Assembly (NCBI RefSeq): GCF_900108295.1
Contig: NZ_FNWK01000001.1
Location: 1,116,001 to 1,180,000 of the forward strand
DNA length: 64,000 bases
DNA from: Sphingopyxis sp. YR583
GTDB taxonomy: Bacteria; Pseudomonadota; Alphaproteobacteria; Sphingomonadales; Sphingomonadaceae
Direction of reading: 5' to 3'
The notes under the pieces are model-generated. The model saw nothing but the letters and a program-made list of their open reading frames with translations. It was not told where the DNA came from and did no database searches. Positions within the stretch are counted from its first letter, which is position 1. Each line of letters begins with the position of its first letter. The translations under genes were made by a program, and so were the position numbers. Positions 7,846 through 16,107 of this stretch are shown one piece after another.

Positions 7846-9369
7846 TCAGAAGGTCGTCGACGTCACGCCCGCGTCCTGAAGCTGACGGGCATTTTCCTCG
7901 GCCTCCAGCGCGCGCAACTTCTGGATATTCGCGCGGTGCCTGTCCTGATCGATATTGTAGAAGAGCAGGAAGAGGCATCCCGCGAGCCACAGGAGCACGA
8001 TCGTCGGGACATAGTGGACGAGCAACGACAACTCCATCTCGCGGGTGACCGTCGCCGGGCTCGCCTTTTCGGGAAAGGCTGACCAGGTGAGGACGAGCCC
8101 GGCGGCGAACACGCCGAGCGCGGCCGAGCATTGCTGCATGAAGCTCGACGCCGAGAAGAAGACCCCGGAGAGGTGCTTGCCCGACTTCACGGCATAATCC
8201 TCGACCACATCGGCCAGCATCGAACTGGTGTTGATGAGCGAGATCGCGATGAAACCGCCGCCGATCGTGCCGACCAAAAGAAGGGTCGGAACCACCATGG
8301 GGTGGCCGCTCGGCAGGAAGATGCCGAAATAGACGAGCGCGAGCGGTATATTGTTGATTACGATTCCGAGAATTGCCATCCACATCGCGGTCTGGCGCTT
8401 GCCGAGCCGCCGCGAAAAGAGCGGCGCAAGGGGTGCCGCCAACGTCGCCGCGGTGACCGCTTCGAGCGCGAGCAGCGCGACCTGCTTCGCCGAGAGGTCG
8501 AAGACATAGGTGTTGAAATAGATCGCCATGGCGCTGGCCATACCGATCGCCGTGAACTTCAGGACGCCGAACGCGAAGATGGCGAGGAAGCTCCGGTGGC
8601 GGAAGGCCGCGCCGATCTCGCGCAAATGGCCGCCCATGCTCATGCGTACGGGGGCCGGCGCGTCGGCCTGACGCATCCGCGACACCTGCCCGAGCGTTCC
8701 GAGTCCGCAAGCCAAGATCGAGAAGAGCATCGCGAATCCGCCTGCAAACGCGAATTTCACATAGCCGTCGGGATTGAGCTGCCCGACCGGATGCTCGGGC
8801 GTCTTCACAAAGAACAGCGACAGGCTGAGTGCAACAAAAGCGAAGGTCCCCGCATATCCGAACCAGAAACGGAGCGAGAAAAGCTTGGTGCGTTCGGCAT
8901 AGTCGCGGGTCAGTTCGGGCACCATCGCGGTCGACGGAATGTCGTAGGCACTGACGGCAACGCGGGTGAGCGACGCGACCGCGAAGATCCAGATGCCGGT
9001 CTGGATATCCGTCAGCCCGTCAGGCGGGAACCAGAGTAGAATGAAGAAAAGCGCGGTCGGGATCGCCGACCCGAGGATGAATGGGTGGCGCCTGCCGATA
9101 CGCGAGCGCGTCACATCGGACCAGCGCCCGATCAGCGGGTCGACGAGGGCATCGACAATCAATGTCGCCGCGATCGCGGTTGACACGATCGCGGCCGGGA
9201 TGCCCATGACCTGGTTATAATAGAGGAGCAGATAGGCAAAGGCGGCATTCTTGACCGCGGTCGAAATCGCGCCAGACCCGTAAGCGAACCGTGCCCAGAA
9301 TGGCATTTTGGCCCCGGCACCCTCCCCGTAGGCGGGCGCCTCGGTATTCGCGACCGCACCTCGTGCCAT
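7846..9369 (-). CDS. MFS transporter, GPH:cation symporter (MelB-type)
   Basis: A 507-residue inner-membrane carrier with about 12 hydrophobic segments. The N-terminal half carries DALVDPLIGRWSD (residues about 60-72 of the mature frame) and SRIGRRHPFI, the cation- and sugar-site hallmarks of the glycoside-pentoside-hexuronide symporter family. The ATG at 9369 (MARGAVAN) is chosen because AAAGGA lies eight bases upstream; an in-frame ATG at 9387 and a longer open frame to 9525 lack support. A TTGACA occurs on the minus strand at 9455-9450, but a good -10 partner was not identified. In sphingomonads this family often pairs with TonB receptors for glycosides or related substrates; it could serve the divergently transcribed receptor at 9798. 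Confidence 0.9.
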   Translation of the reverse strand: MARGAVANTEAPAYGEGAGAKMPFWARFAYGSGAISTAVKNAAFAYLLLYYNQVMGIPAAIVSTAIAATLIVDALVDPLIGRWSDVTRSRIGRRHPFILGSAIPTALFFILLWFPPDGLTDIQTGIWIFAVASLTRVAVSAYDIPSTAMVPELTRDYAERTKLFSLRFWFGYAGTFAFVALSLSLFFVKTPEHPVGQLNPDGYVKFAFAGGFAMLFSILACGLGTLGQVSRMRQADAPAPVRMSMGGHLREIGAAFRHRSFLAIFAFGVLKFTAIGMASAMAIYFNTYVFDLSAKQVALLALEAVTAATLAAPLAPLFSRRLGKRQTAMWMAILGIVINNIPLALVYFGIFLPSGHPMVVPTLLLVGTIGGGFIAISLINTSSMLADVVEDYAVKSGKHLSGVFFSASSFMQQCSAALGVFAAGLVLTWSAFPEKASPATVTREMELSLLVHYVPTIVLLWLAGCLFLLFYNIDQDRHRANIQKLRALEAEENARQLQDAGVTSTTF

Positions 9370-9797
9370 CGGATTATCCTTTCCCATGTCCCGACCTGCC
9401 CTCGGCGTGGCAGCATCACGGCCGGCAAAAGAGATTTTTATAGTATGCCTGTCAATATAAATCGACGTGCCGGCGGAACACCCATTGCTGCGCGGCCCCT
9501 TCGCCTCCTTGCTGAGAAACGTCACGGCACGATGCGCTGGCGCGCCGGACCGGCCGGCGAGGAGTCAGCGGGGCCCATCGGCTCCGAGGTTTGAAAACAC
9601 GAAGAAGGCATTGGGCCAAGTGGAGACCTCCAACGGCGGCTTCATACAAAATAACTGACTCTCCATATTTTATGACATTCCGGCACAAGATCGCGTCACT
9701 TTACCGCTATGTCGACATTTCTTGTTGACACACTCCCCAATTATAACCAGCCTTAGTGCAAATCTCGGAAAGAGATGCTGACTGCGGGAGAGAAATT
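9370..9797. other. Intergenic region between divergent symporter and receptor genes
   Basis: 428 bases with no credible gene. It should hold the promoters of both flanking genes. AT-rich tracts lie at about 9430-9470 and 9640-9760; a TTGACA at 9724-9729 precedes the receptor gene, but spacing to the nearby TATAAC is too short for a canonical promoter. No copy of the TGTAAAAA motif from the 1-2.5 kb promoters was seen. Confidence 0.5.
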
Positions 9798-12122
9798 ATG
9801 CGTAAAGCGACGCTTGCGAGTTCGGTCTGCCTGACCATTTGCGCGGCCATGGGTGCCGGAGCGCCGTCGGCAGCCTTTGCGGAGACGTCCGACGAGGCCG
9901 CCGCGACTCGCGTAGGCGACCGCGACGACGATGCAATCATCGTGACCGCCCGCAAGCGGGTCGAAAATGTCCAGGATGTTTCGGAGTCGATCACCGTCGT
10001 AAGTGGTGAGTCTATCGATACGATGCAGATCGTCCAGCCGAGCGATCTGACGCGCATCGCGCCGGCGCTCACCTTCCGCGACAATCCGATTCCGACCTCC
10101 TCGGGTTTCGCGGTACGCGGGATCGGCACCTCGACCTTTTCCTCGACAGTCGAGCAAAGCGTCTCGACCGTGGTCGACGGTGTTGTGCTCGGCCAGCCGC
10201 AATCGGCCGCGTCGCTGATCGACATCAGCCGCGTCGAGGTACTCGAGGGACCGCAAGGACTGCTGTTCGGCAAGAACGCGTCAGCCGGCCTCGTGAACAT
10301 CGTCACCAACACGCCACGGCTCGGCGCTCTCGCCGCCGAAGCATCGGTCACGTACGGCAGCGACGGCGAGCTGCGCAACACCGGCGTGCTGAACGTCCCG
10401 ATCGGCGACAGACTGGCGGTGCGTCTCGTCGGCTTCCGCAACCGCACCGACGGCTTCATCCACAACAAGTTCCTCAACGAGGATTATAACGGCGAGAAGA
10501 ACTACGGCTTCCGCGGCAAGCTCCTGTTCGAGCCGACAGACAAGGTCAGCCTGCTGGTTTCGGCGGACTATGCCAAGGACACGTCGGCGTGCTGCTTCTC
10601 GACGGCGCGCACGCTCGGCACCAACGCAAATCTCGCGAACTATTTCAATCTCTACGGGGTAACTCCGGGACCCGACAATCTCGATGTCGTCGCCGGCAAG
10701 CCGTTCGGCACCCTTCCGGGTGCACCGCTTCGCGTGTACAAGGGCATCAGCGGCCAGCTCGACATCGACGTGGGCGAACTCGAGCTCACTTCGATCACCG
10801 GTTACCGGAACAATCACTATATTCTGGATTTCGATGGCGACCAAACGCCGCTCGATCGATTTGATTATAACGGCGGCGACTATGATTATAAGCAGTTCAG
10901 TCAGGAACTGCGGCTTGCATCGCCCACCGGGCAGACAATCGAATGGCTTGCGGGCCTCTTCTACTTTCGCAGCACCAACAATGTTTTCTACCAAGCCGGC
11001 GGACGGCTGCTCGGCCCGGCGCCGCTGCCACTCGTCGTCGGCGTGATCGAGACCGACTTCCGCTCGAAAAGCTATGCCGGCTTCGGCTCGGTAACCTGGA
11101 ATGCGTCCGACGCGCTGCGCCTGCGCGTCGGGGGCCGCCTGACCCGCGACGATCTTCGCGCCCGCCGCCTCGCATATGACCTCCCCGGGGCCCGGCCGGG
11201 TTCGTCGGCGCTGATCGGAAGCGTCGCCGGGGACACCACCGAAACGGGCCGGACGACCAATTTCTCGTGGAAGGTGACGGGCGAATATGACGTTGCGCCG
11301 GATGTCATGGTTTATGCCAATGCCGCGCGCGGCTACAAGGGGCCGGGCCTCGCATCGAGCGGTATCATCCAGCCGGGCGTCGATCCGATTATCCGACCGG
11401 AAAAGGTCTGGTCCTACGACCTCGGCATCAAGGCGAGCTTCCTCGACAATCGCGCGACCTTCAACGCGGCGCTCTTCTACGAGGATTTCACCGACTTCCA
11501 GACCCAGATCTACGACACCAGCACCAATCCTCCCGGGTTCCGCACCACCAATGCCGGCGGGCTCAAGACCAAGGGCGTGCAGGCGCAATTCTCGATCCGT
11601 CCGGCAGTCGGGCTGACGCTCAGCGCCAACGGCATCTATGTCGATGCCAAATATCACGACCTCGACGGCCTCTCCTGCCCCTACGCCTGGACCGTGCCGA
11701 CGCCCTCGAACGGTTGCCGGATCGTCGCCGGCCGACCTGTGATCGACGCCTCCGGCAACCGCCTCGCCAACGCGCCGAAGTTCAAATTCAACCTCGCGGC
11801 CAACTACCAGGCGCCGGTCGCCGATGGCGTCGACCTGCTCTTCGCCACCGACTATTCGTGGCGCAGCGACGAGCAATTCTCGGCCAATGGCGATCCGCTG
11901 ACGATCCAGCCCGCCTTCGGCATCTGGAACGGCTCGATCGGCCTGTCGCTGGATGGCGGCAAATGGGAATTGCGTGCATTCGTCCGCAACCTGCTCGACA
12001 AGCAATATGTCACCCTTCTCTCGCCAAACTCGGCCGACACGTCGGGCGGCTATTCCCAATATCTCTCGCGCTACAGCCAGCGCCAGGTCGGCCTGACAAT
12101 GCGCGTCCGCCTTGGCAACTGA
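9798..12122 (+). CDS. TonB-dependent outer-membrane receptor (no signalling domain)
   Basis: A 774-residue receptor. The start MRKATLASS at 9798 gives a proper signal peptide (cleavage near AFAE, residue 29) and has GGGAGAGAAATT directly upstream; an in-frame ATG at 9756 would add a hydrophilic leader. A TonB box DAIIVTARKR (about 44-53) is followed by a plug with EGPQGLLFGKNASAGLVN and a barrel ending in a hydrophobic, non-aromatic MRVRLGN, which departs from the usual terminal aromatic residue. It faces the GPH symporter and precedes an amidohydrolase and an acyl-CoA synthetase, suggesting import of a substrate for those enzymes. Confidence 0.92.
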   Translation: MRKATLASSVCLTICAAMGAGAPSAAFAETSDEAAATRVGDRDDDAIIVTARKRVENVQDVSESITVVSGESIDTMQIVQPSDLTRIAPALTFRDNPIPTSSGFAVRGIGTSTFSSTVEQSVSTVVDGVVLGQPQSAASLIDISRVEVLEGPQGLLFGKNASAGLVNIVTNTPRLGALAAEASVTYGSDGELRNTGVLNVPIGDRLAVRLVGFRNRTDGFIHNKFLNEDYNGEKNYGFRGKLLFEPTDKVSLLVSADYAKDTSACCFSTARTLGTNANLANYFNLYGVTPGPDNLDVVAGKPFGTLPGAPLRVYKGISGQLDIDVGELELTSITGYRNNHYILDFDGDQTPLDRFDYNGGDYDYKQFSQELRLASPTGQTIEWLAGLFYFRSTNNVFYQAGGRLLGPAPLPLVVGVIETDFRSKSYAGFGSVTWNASDALRLRVGGRLTRDDLRARRLAYDLPGARPGSSALIGSVAGDTTETGRTTNFSWKVTGEYDVAPDVMVYANAARGYKGPGLASSGIIQPGVDPIIRPEKVWSYDLGIKASFLDNRATFNAALFYEDFTDFQTQIYDTSTNPPGFRTTNAGGLKTKGVQAQFSIRPAVGLTLSANGIYVDAKYHDLDGLSCPYAWTVPTPSNGCRIVAGRPVIDASGNRLANAPKFKFNLAANYQAPVADGVDLLFATDYSWRSDEQFSANGDPLTIQPAFGIWNGSIGLSLDGGKWELRAFVRNLLDKQYVTLLSPNSADTSGGYSQYLSRYSQRQVGLTMRVRLGN

Positions 12123-12184
12123 CAACAATTCAACTTAGTAATTGTGAAATCCTGATCTTTGTCTGAAATCAAGGATTCGAATCG

Positions 12185-12214
12185 TTGACAGGCGCACTTT
12201 CTAATTGATATTCT
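12185..12214 (+). promoter_or_regulatory. Predicted promoter of the amidohydrolase operon
   Basis: A perfect -35 TTGACA (12185-12190), an 18-base spacer and TATTCT (12209-12214) lie 33 bases before the GTG start at 12248. An imperfect inverted repeat (AATCCT ... AGGATT, about 12149-12177) lies just upstream and could be an operator. Confidence 0.55.
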
Positions 12215-12247
12215 TTTGAAACTGAACCGAAACTGAGGAGACTAGCA

Positions 12248-13420
12248 GTGGCTTTTGCATATGGCCGCGTCATCAACGACGCTGACAGTCACACCATGGA
12301 GACCGACGACTGGATCTATGAATTTCTAGACGACCGGCTGCGCGAGAAATTTGGCCTGCTCTACAAGGCCGACAAGTCGGGCCGCGTCGTCGGCATGATC
12401 GACAAGGCGAAATCGCGCGCGACCGACGCCGAGGCCGATGCCGCCGCCGCCGAAAACCCGATTGCCGGTGACAAGGGCTGGCTTGCTTTCGGCGCCTTCG
12501 ACGCCAGCGAACGCACGCGCATGCTCGACCAATATGGCTTCGTCAGTCAGCTCGTCTTCACCACCGCCTGCCTCGCCGGCATGGCTCGCGCCGAAACCCC
12601 CGAGGACAAATATGCCATCGCGCGCGCCGCGAACATGGCGCAGCAGAAATTTTCGAACGGCGACAAGCGCCTCGTCAATGTCGCCTATATTCCGCTCGAC
12701 GATCCGGACATGGCCTTCGCCGAAGCCAGGCGCGCGATCGACGCGGGCGCAGGCGCGGTGGGCATCGCACCCATGCCGTCGGGCGATCGTTCGCCGGGGC
12801 ACCCCGATCACGACCGCCTCTGGCAGATGCTGTCCGACCGCAAGATCCCGTTCATGGTCCATATCGGCACGGGCACCAAGACGCAGCCGAAGGGTTATCA
12901 CAACAACGGTCGACCGCGCTCGGCCGACCTGCACGGCGGCGGCGAGAACCTCCGCTTCGACGATTTTACCGCGCTGTGCTTCGCACCGCAGGAATTCCTG
13001 ACCGCGATGGTCTATGACGGCATCTTCCACCGCTTCCCGGACCTTCGCGGCGGCGTGATCGAATCAGGCGCGGGCTGGGTGCCCGATTTCCTCCGCCGCA
13101 TCGACTATGCGTACAAGAGCTTCTCGCGCACCGACACCTATCTCCAGCAGCTTGACAAGCTGCCGTCGGATTATATCCGCCGCGCGGTCAAGTTCACGCC
13201 CTTTCCGGGCGAAGATGTCGGGCAGATGATCGCCGACGCCGGCGCCGAGCTCTTCATGTTCTCGAGCGACTATCCGCATCCCGAAGGGACCAAGGACCCG
13301 GTCGGCAAGTTCGAAAAGTCGCTCGATGGCGTCGACGAGGCGGTCAAGGACATGTTCTATCGCACCAATTACGATGCGATGATGAACTATAGCTCGGACG
13401 CGTCGCTGGCAGCGGCCTGA
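12248..13420 (+). CDS. Amidohydrolase family protein (amidohydrolase_2, ACMSD-like fold)
   Basis: A 390-residue protein with a GTG start backed by GAGGAG eight bases upstream. The N-terminal DADSHTMET, a central MVHIG (about 210) and a C-terminal SSDYPHPEG (about 340) are the metal-site regions of the COG2159 amidohydrolase family, which includes decarboxylases (ACMSD, gamma-resorcylate type) and hydrolases of carbon-carbon bonds. The first motif is the DxDSH variant rather than the HxH of classic members. Followed by an acyl-CoA synthetase, it may release a carboxylic acid that is then activated. The actual reaction cannot be read from sequence. Confidence 0.88.
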   Translation: MAFAYGRVINDADSHTMETDDWIYEFLDDRLREKFGLLYKADKSGRVVGMIDKAKSRATDAEADAAAAENPIAGDKGWLAFGAFDASERTRMLDQYGFVSQLVFTTACLAGMARAETPEDKYAIARAANMAQQKFSNGDKRLVNVAYIPLDDPDMAFAEARRAIDAGAGAVGIAPMPSGDRSPGHPDHDRLWQMLSDRKIPFMVHIGTGTKTQPKGYHNNGRPRSADLHGGGENLRFDDFTALCFAPQEFLTAMVYDGIFHRFPDLRGGVIESGAGWVPDFLRRIDYAYKSFSRTDTYLQQLDKLPSDYIRRAVKFTPFPGEDVGQMIADAGAELFMFSSDYPHPEGTKDPVGKFEKSLDGVDEAVKDMFYRTNYDAMMNYSSDASLAAA

Positions 13421-13429
13421 TCCTCTCCT

Positions 13430-13462
13430 GGAGGGCGGCCAGCGCACGACGCCCCGCCCTCC
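13430..13462 (+). terminator. Rho-independent terminator-like hairpin
   Basis: GGAGGGCGG pairs perfectly with CCGCCCTCC across 15 bases and is followed by GTCTTTTC. It lies between the amidohydrolase and the acyl-CoA synthetase and may limit read-through. Confidence 0.6.
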
Positions 13463-13483
13463 GTCTTTTCAGACGAGTCATTT

Positions 13484-15079
13484 ATGACTGATAGCGCGGC
13501 GGCCATTACGGCCCCGGTAGAACCGACCGCCGAAGAGCTTTTCGCTCTTGCCGGAAAGGGCATGTTGTTCAGCCATTGGGCCCGGCGGAACCGCGATCGC
13601 ACCGCGCTTCTATCACCGCGCGGCAATCGCAGCTTCGCCGAACTCAACGGCAACGCCAACCGGCTGCTCGCCCATTTTCACGCGGTCGGCCTCGTCCCCG
13701 GCGACGGCGTCGCGTTGCTCTGCGGCAATATACCCCAATTCATCGAGACTTATCTCGCCTGCCAGCGCGGCGGCCTGCGCCTGACCCCGATCAACTGGCA
13801 TCTTTCGCCGCGCGAGGCTTCGTATATCTTGGCAGATTGCGAGGCGAAGGCATGGGTCGTCCAGGGCGAGTTCGTCGACCTGACCGCACTCGCCCCGACC
13901 GCAATTGTCACGACACGTTTGACGACCGGCGTCGCGCGCGCCGGATTCGAAAGCTATGCACGCGCGCTCGACCGGCACGACGCGTCCGACCCAATCGACC
14001 CGGTCATCGGCACCGTCATGCTCTACACCTCGGGAACGACCGGTCAGCCCAAAGGAGTGGTCAGGCAGAATCCGATCATACTCATGCCACAGCGCGAGAA
14101 CAGCCTCTGCGATTATCGCGACGGCGATCTCAACCTGCTCTGCGGCCCCGCCTATCACGGCGGCCCGCTGACCTTCGACATCGCCTTTGCGATCGCCTCG
14201 GGCATTCCGCTGCTGATGATGGAGCGTTTCGACGCCGCGCAGTGGCTGTCGCTCGTCGGCAAATATCACGTCACCCATTCGCATATGGTGAGCACGATGT
14301 TCCGCCGGCTGCTTGCGCTCCCGGAAGAGGTGCGCAGAGCCGCGAACCTCGATAGCCTCAAGCGGATATTCCATGGCGCCGCGCCGACCTCGCCCGAGGT
14401 CAAGCGCGCGATGATCGACTGGTTTGGCCCGGTCCTCCACGAGTATTATGGCGCGACCGAGGCCTCGCCGGGGATCGGCATCACATCGGAAGACTGGCTC
14501 AAAAAGCCCGGAAGCGTTGGCCGCATTCCCGAAGGCTCGCCGGCATCGATCCGCGATGCCGATGGCAACTTGTGCGCGCCCGGAGAAATCGGGTTCGTCA
14601 GCTTCCCTTATAATCCAGCAACCAGCGCGAGCTATTTCCGCGCGCCCGAAAAGAACGCCGAAACCTTCGGGCGGAGCCATTTCAGCATCGGCGATCTCGG
14701 CTATGTCGACGAAGACGGCTATCTCTATCTCACCGGCCGCTCGGCCGAGGTGATCATCTCGGGCGGGGTCAACATCTACCCGCAAGAAGTCGACAATGCG
14801 CTCGCCAGTCATCCTGCGGTGCGCGAGGTCTGCACCGTCGGCGTGCCAAACGAAGAGTGGGGCGAGGAAGTAAAGGCGGTGGTCGCGCTCGCCGATGGCT
14901 TTGCCGCCTCGCCCGAACTCGAACGGCACCTGCTCGCCTATGCGCGCGAGCAGCTCGCCTCATTCAAAATCCCCCGTTCGATCGATTTCGTCGAGACGGT
15001 CCCGCACAGCGAAGCAGGCAAGGTCCTCCGTGCCGAGGTCCGCCGCGCCTATTGGGCCACGGCGACGCGGCAGATCTGA
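13484..15079 (+). CDS. AMP-binding acyl-CoA synthetase
   Basis: A 531-residue member of the ANL superfamily that activates a carboxylic acid to its CoA thioester through an acyl-adenylate. It shows the phosphate loop YTSGTTGQPKG (about 184-194), the YGATEA motif (about 325), the hinge GYLYLTGRSAEVIISGG region (about 415-430) and a C-terminal SEAGKVLR that supplies the adenylation lysine. It resembles long-chain or aryl/cyclic-acid ligases rather than acetyl-CoA synthetase. The flavin reductase begins within nine bases of its stop, so the two are surely co-transcribed. Substrate unknown. Confidence 0.92.
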   Translation: MTDSAAAITAPVEPTAEELFALAGKGMLFSHWARRNRDRTALLSPRGNRSFAELNGNANRLLAHFHAVGLVPGDGVALLCGNIPQFIETYLACQRGGLRLTPINWHLSPREASYILADCEAKAWVVQGEFVDLTALAPTAIVTTRLTTGVARAGFESYARALDRHDASDPIDPVIGTVMLYTSGTTGQPKGVVRQNPIILMPQRENSLCDYRDGDLNLLCGPAYHGGPLTFDIAFAIASGIPLLMMERFDAAQWLSLVGKYHVTHSHMVSTMFRRLLALPEEVRRAANLDSLKRIFHGAAPTSPEVKRAMIDWFGPVLHEYYGATEASPGIGITSEDWLKKPGSVGRIPEGSPASIRDADGNLCAPGEIGFVSFPYNPATSASYFRAPEKNAETFGRSHFSIGDLGYVDEDGYLYLTGRSAEVIISGGVNIYPQEVDNALASHPAVREVCTVGVPNEEWGEEVKAVVALADGFAASPELERHLLAYAREQLASFKIPRSIDFVETVPHSEAGKVLRAEVRRAYWATATRQI

Positions 15080-15087
15080 TCGTGACG

Positions 15088-15594
15088 ATGGTCCCCACTC
15101 TCAACGCCTTTCGCGAATCGATGGCGCGGCTCGCAGCAACAGTTCATATCGTCACCGCCGAAGCCGAAGGGCAACGTCACGGCATGACGATGACCGCTGC
15201 CTGCTCGCTGTCGGTCGATCCGATGTCGATGATCCTCTCGATTCATCGCGGATCGGCGACGCACTACGCGATCATCGCATCGCGGCGCCTTTGCCTCAAC
15301 ATGCTCGCCCCCGGCGACGACATGCTGGCGATGCGCTTCGCGGGCGCGCTCGGGCATCGCGGCGAAGACCGCTTCAACGAAGGTGACTGGCTCTGCCGTC
15401 CGGGCGCGCCTCCCCTGCTCCGCAGCGCCGCCGCGGCGCTGCAATGCGAGCTTGTCGAGGCGCATGGCTTCGGCACACACAGCGTCCTGCTCTGCGCGGT
15501 TCGCGACGTGCAACTCGGCTCGGGCGACGCCTCGCTCGTTTATGCCAACCGGCGCTACGGCGCCGTCCACCACCCCGCCGAAACAGAGATTTGA
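15088..15594 (+). CDS. Flavin reductase-like protein (HpaC/FMN-binding split barrel)
   Basis: About 168 residues of the flavin reductase domain family. The segment HGMTMTAACSLSVDPMSMILSI is the FMN-binding region, and a second conserved HRGEDRF-like stretch lies near residue 90. These proteins make free reduced FMN or FAD for a separate monooxygenase. No matching two-component oxygenase lies in the window; the monooxygenase at the left edge carries its own FAD/NADPH sites and should not need it. ATG at 15088 is preferred; a GTG at 15082 is possible, and neither has a strong ribosome site, fitting coupling to the ligase gene that ends at 15079. Confidence 0.85.
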   Translation: MVPTLNAFRESMARLAATVHIVTAEAEGQRHGMTMTAACSLSVDPMSMILSIHRGSATHYAIIASRRLCLNMLAPGDDMLAMRFAGALGHRGEDRFNEGDWLCRPGAPPLLRSAAAALQCELVEAHGFGTHSVLLCAVRDVQLGSGDASLVYANRRYGAVHHPAETEI

Positions 15595-15595
15595 C

Positions 15596-15997
15596 ATGCA
15601 AGCAGAAGAAATCGTCATCGAGACCGCTCCCGCCTTCTACAAGATTTTCGTCGGCGACCTCGAACGTTCGATCGGCTTTTATTCCGACTGCCTTGGCTTT
15701 CGCGAGCAGCGCCGCATCGACGCAGGCAAGTTCGACGAAGTGGTCCTCGCGCCGGGAAAGCAGGGCGCCAGCGTCGTGCTCTGCCGCTGGAAAGACGGGC
15801 GAGCGGTCGAAGCCGGCGCAGCGAACGGACCGACCGGGTATTTCGTTGCCGATGTCGACGCGATAGCGGCCCGGATGTCCGACCGGGGAGCCAAGATGGT
15901 GTTAGGTCCGCTGGACTATGCAGGAATGCGAATTGCCGTACTTGCTGATCCCGACGGCCACCAAATTGAACTTTTGGGTCGCAGGGCAGCCGGCTAG
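15596..15997 (+). CDS. VOC-family (glyoxalase/extradiol dioxygenase-like) protein
   Basis: A 133-residue single-domain protein with the vicinal oxygen chelate pattern: FVGDLERSIGFYSDCLGF near the N-terminus and ADPDGHQIELLG near the C-terminus, where the Glu is a usual metal ligand. The position of the first metal His in typical members appears to be another residue, so metal binding is uncertain. It starts two bases after the flavin reductase stop and closes the operon of ligase, reductase and VOC protein. Longer frames upstream overlap the reductase and are not credible. Confidence 0.85.
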   Translation: MQAEEIVIETAPAFYKIFVGDLERSIGFYSDCLGFREQRRIDAGKFDEVVLAPGKQGASVVLCRWKDGRAVEAGAANGPTGYFVADVDAIAARMSDRGAKMVLGPLDYAGMRIAVLADPDGHQIELLGRRAAG

Positions 15998-16051
15998 CTA
16001 AACTGACTGCGAAAGCAGCGCTCTGATCTTCATTCATCGCGACGCCGACTT

Positions 16052-16083
16052 TGGCCGATTACGGACAGACAGCTATCGGGAAG
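16052..16083 (+). repeat. Intergenic dispersed repeat, copy 2
   Basis: The 32-base partner of 6034-6065 (27 of 32 identical), beginning TGGCCGATTACGGACAGACA and followed by GCGAAGCGGACATTCG at about 16091-16106. It fills the short gap between the convergent VOC and isopeptidase genes. Confidence 0.6.
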
Positions 16084-16107
16084 AAATAGGGCGAAGCGGA
16101 CATTCGA

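Noticed and set aside
10281..12128. Minus-strand open frame of 615 residues
   Set aside because: Antisense to the TonB receptor at 9798; no ribosome site and no recognisable domain.
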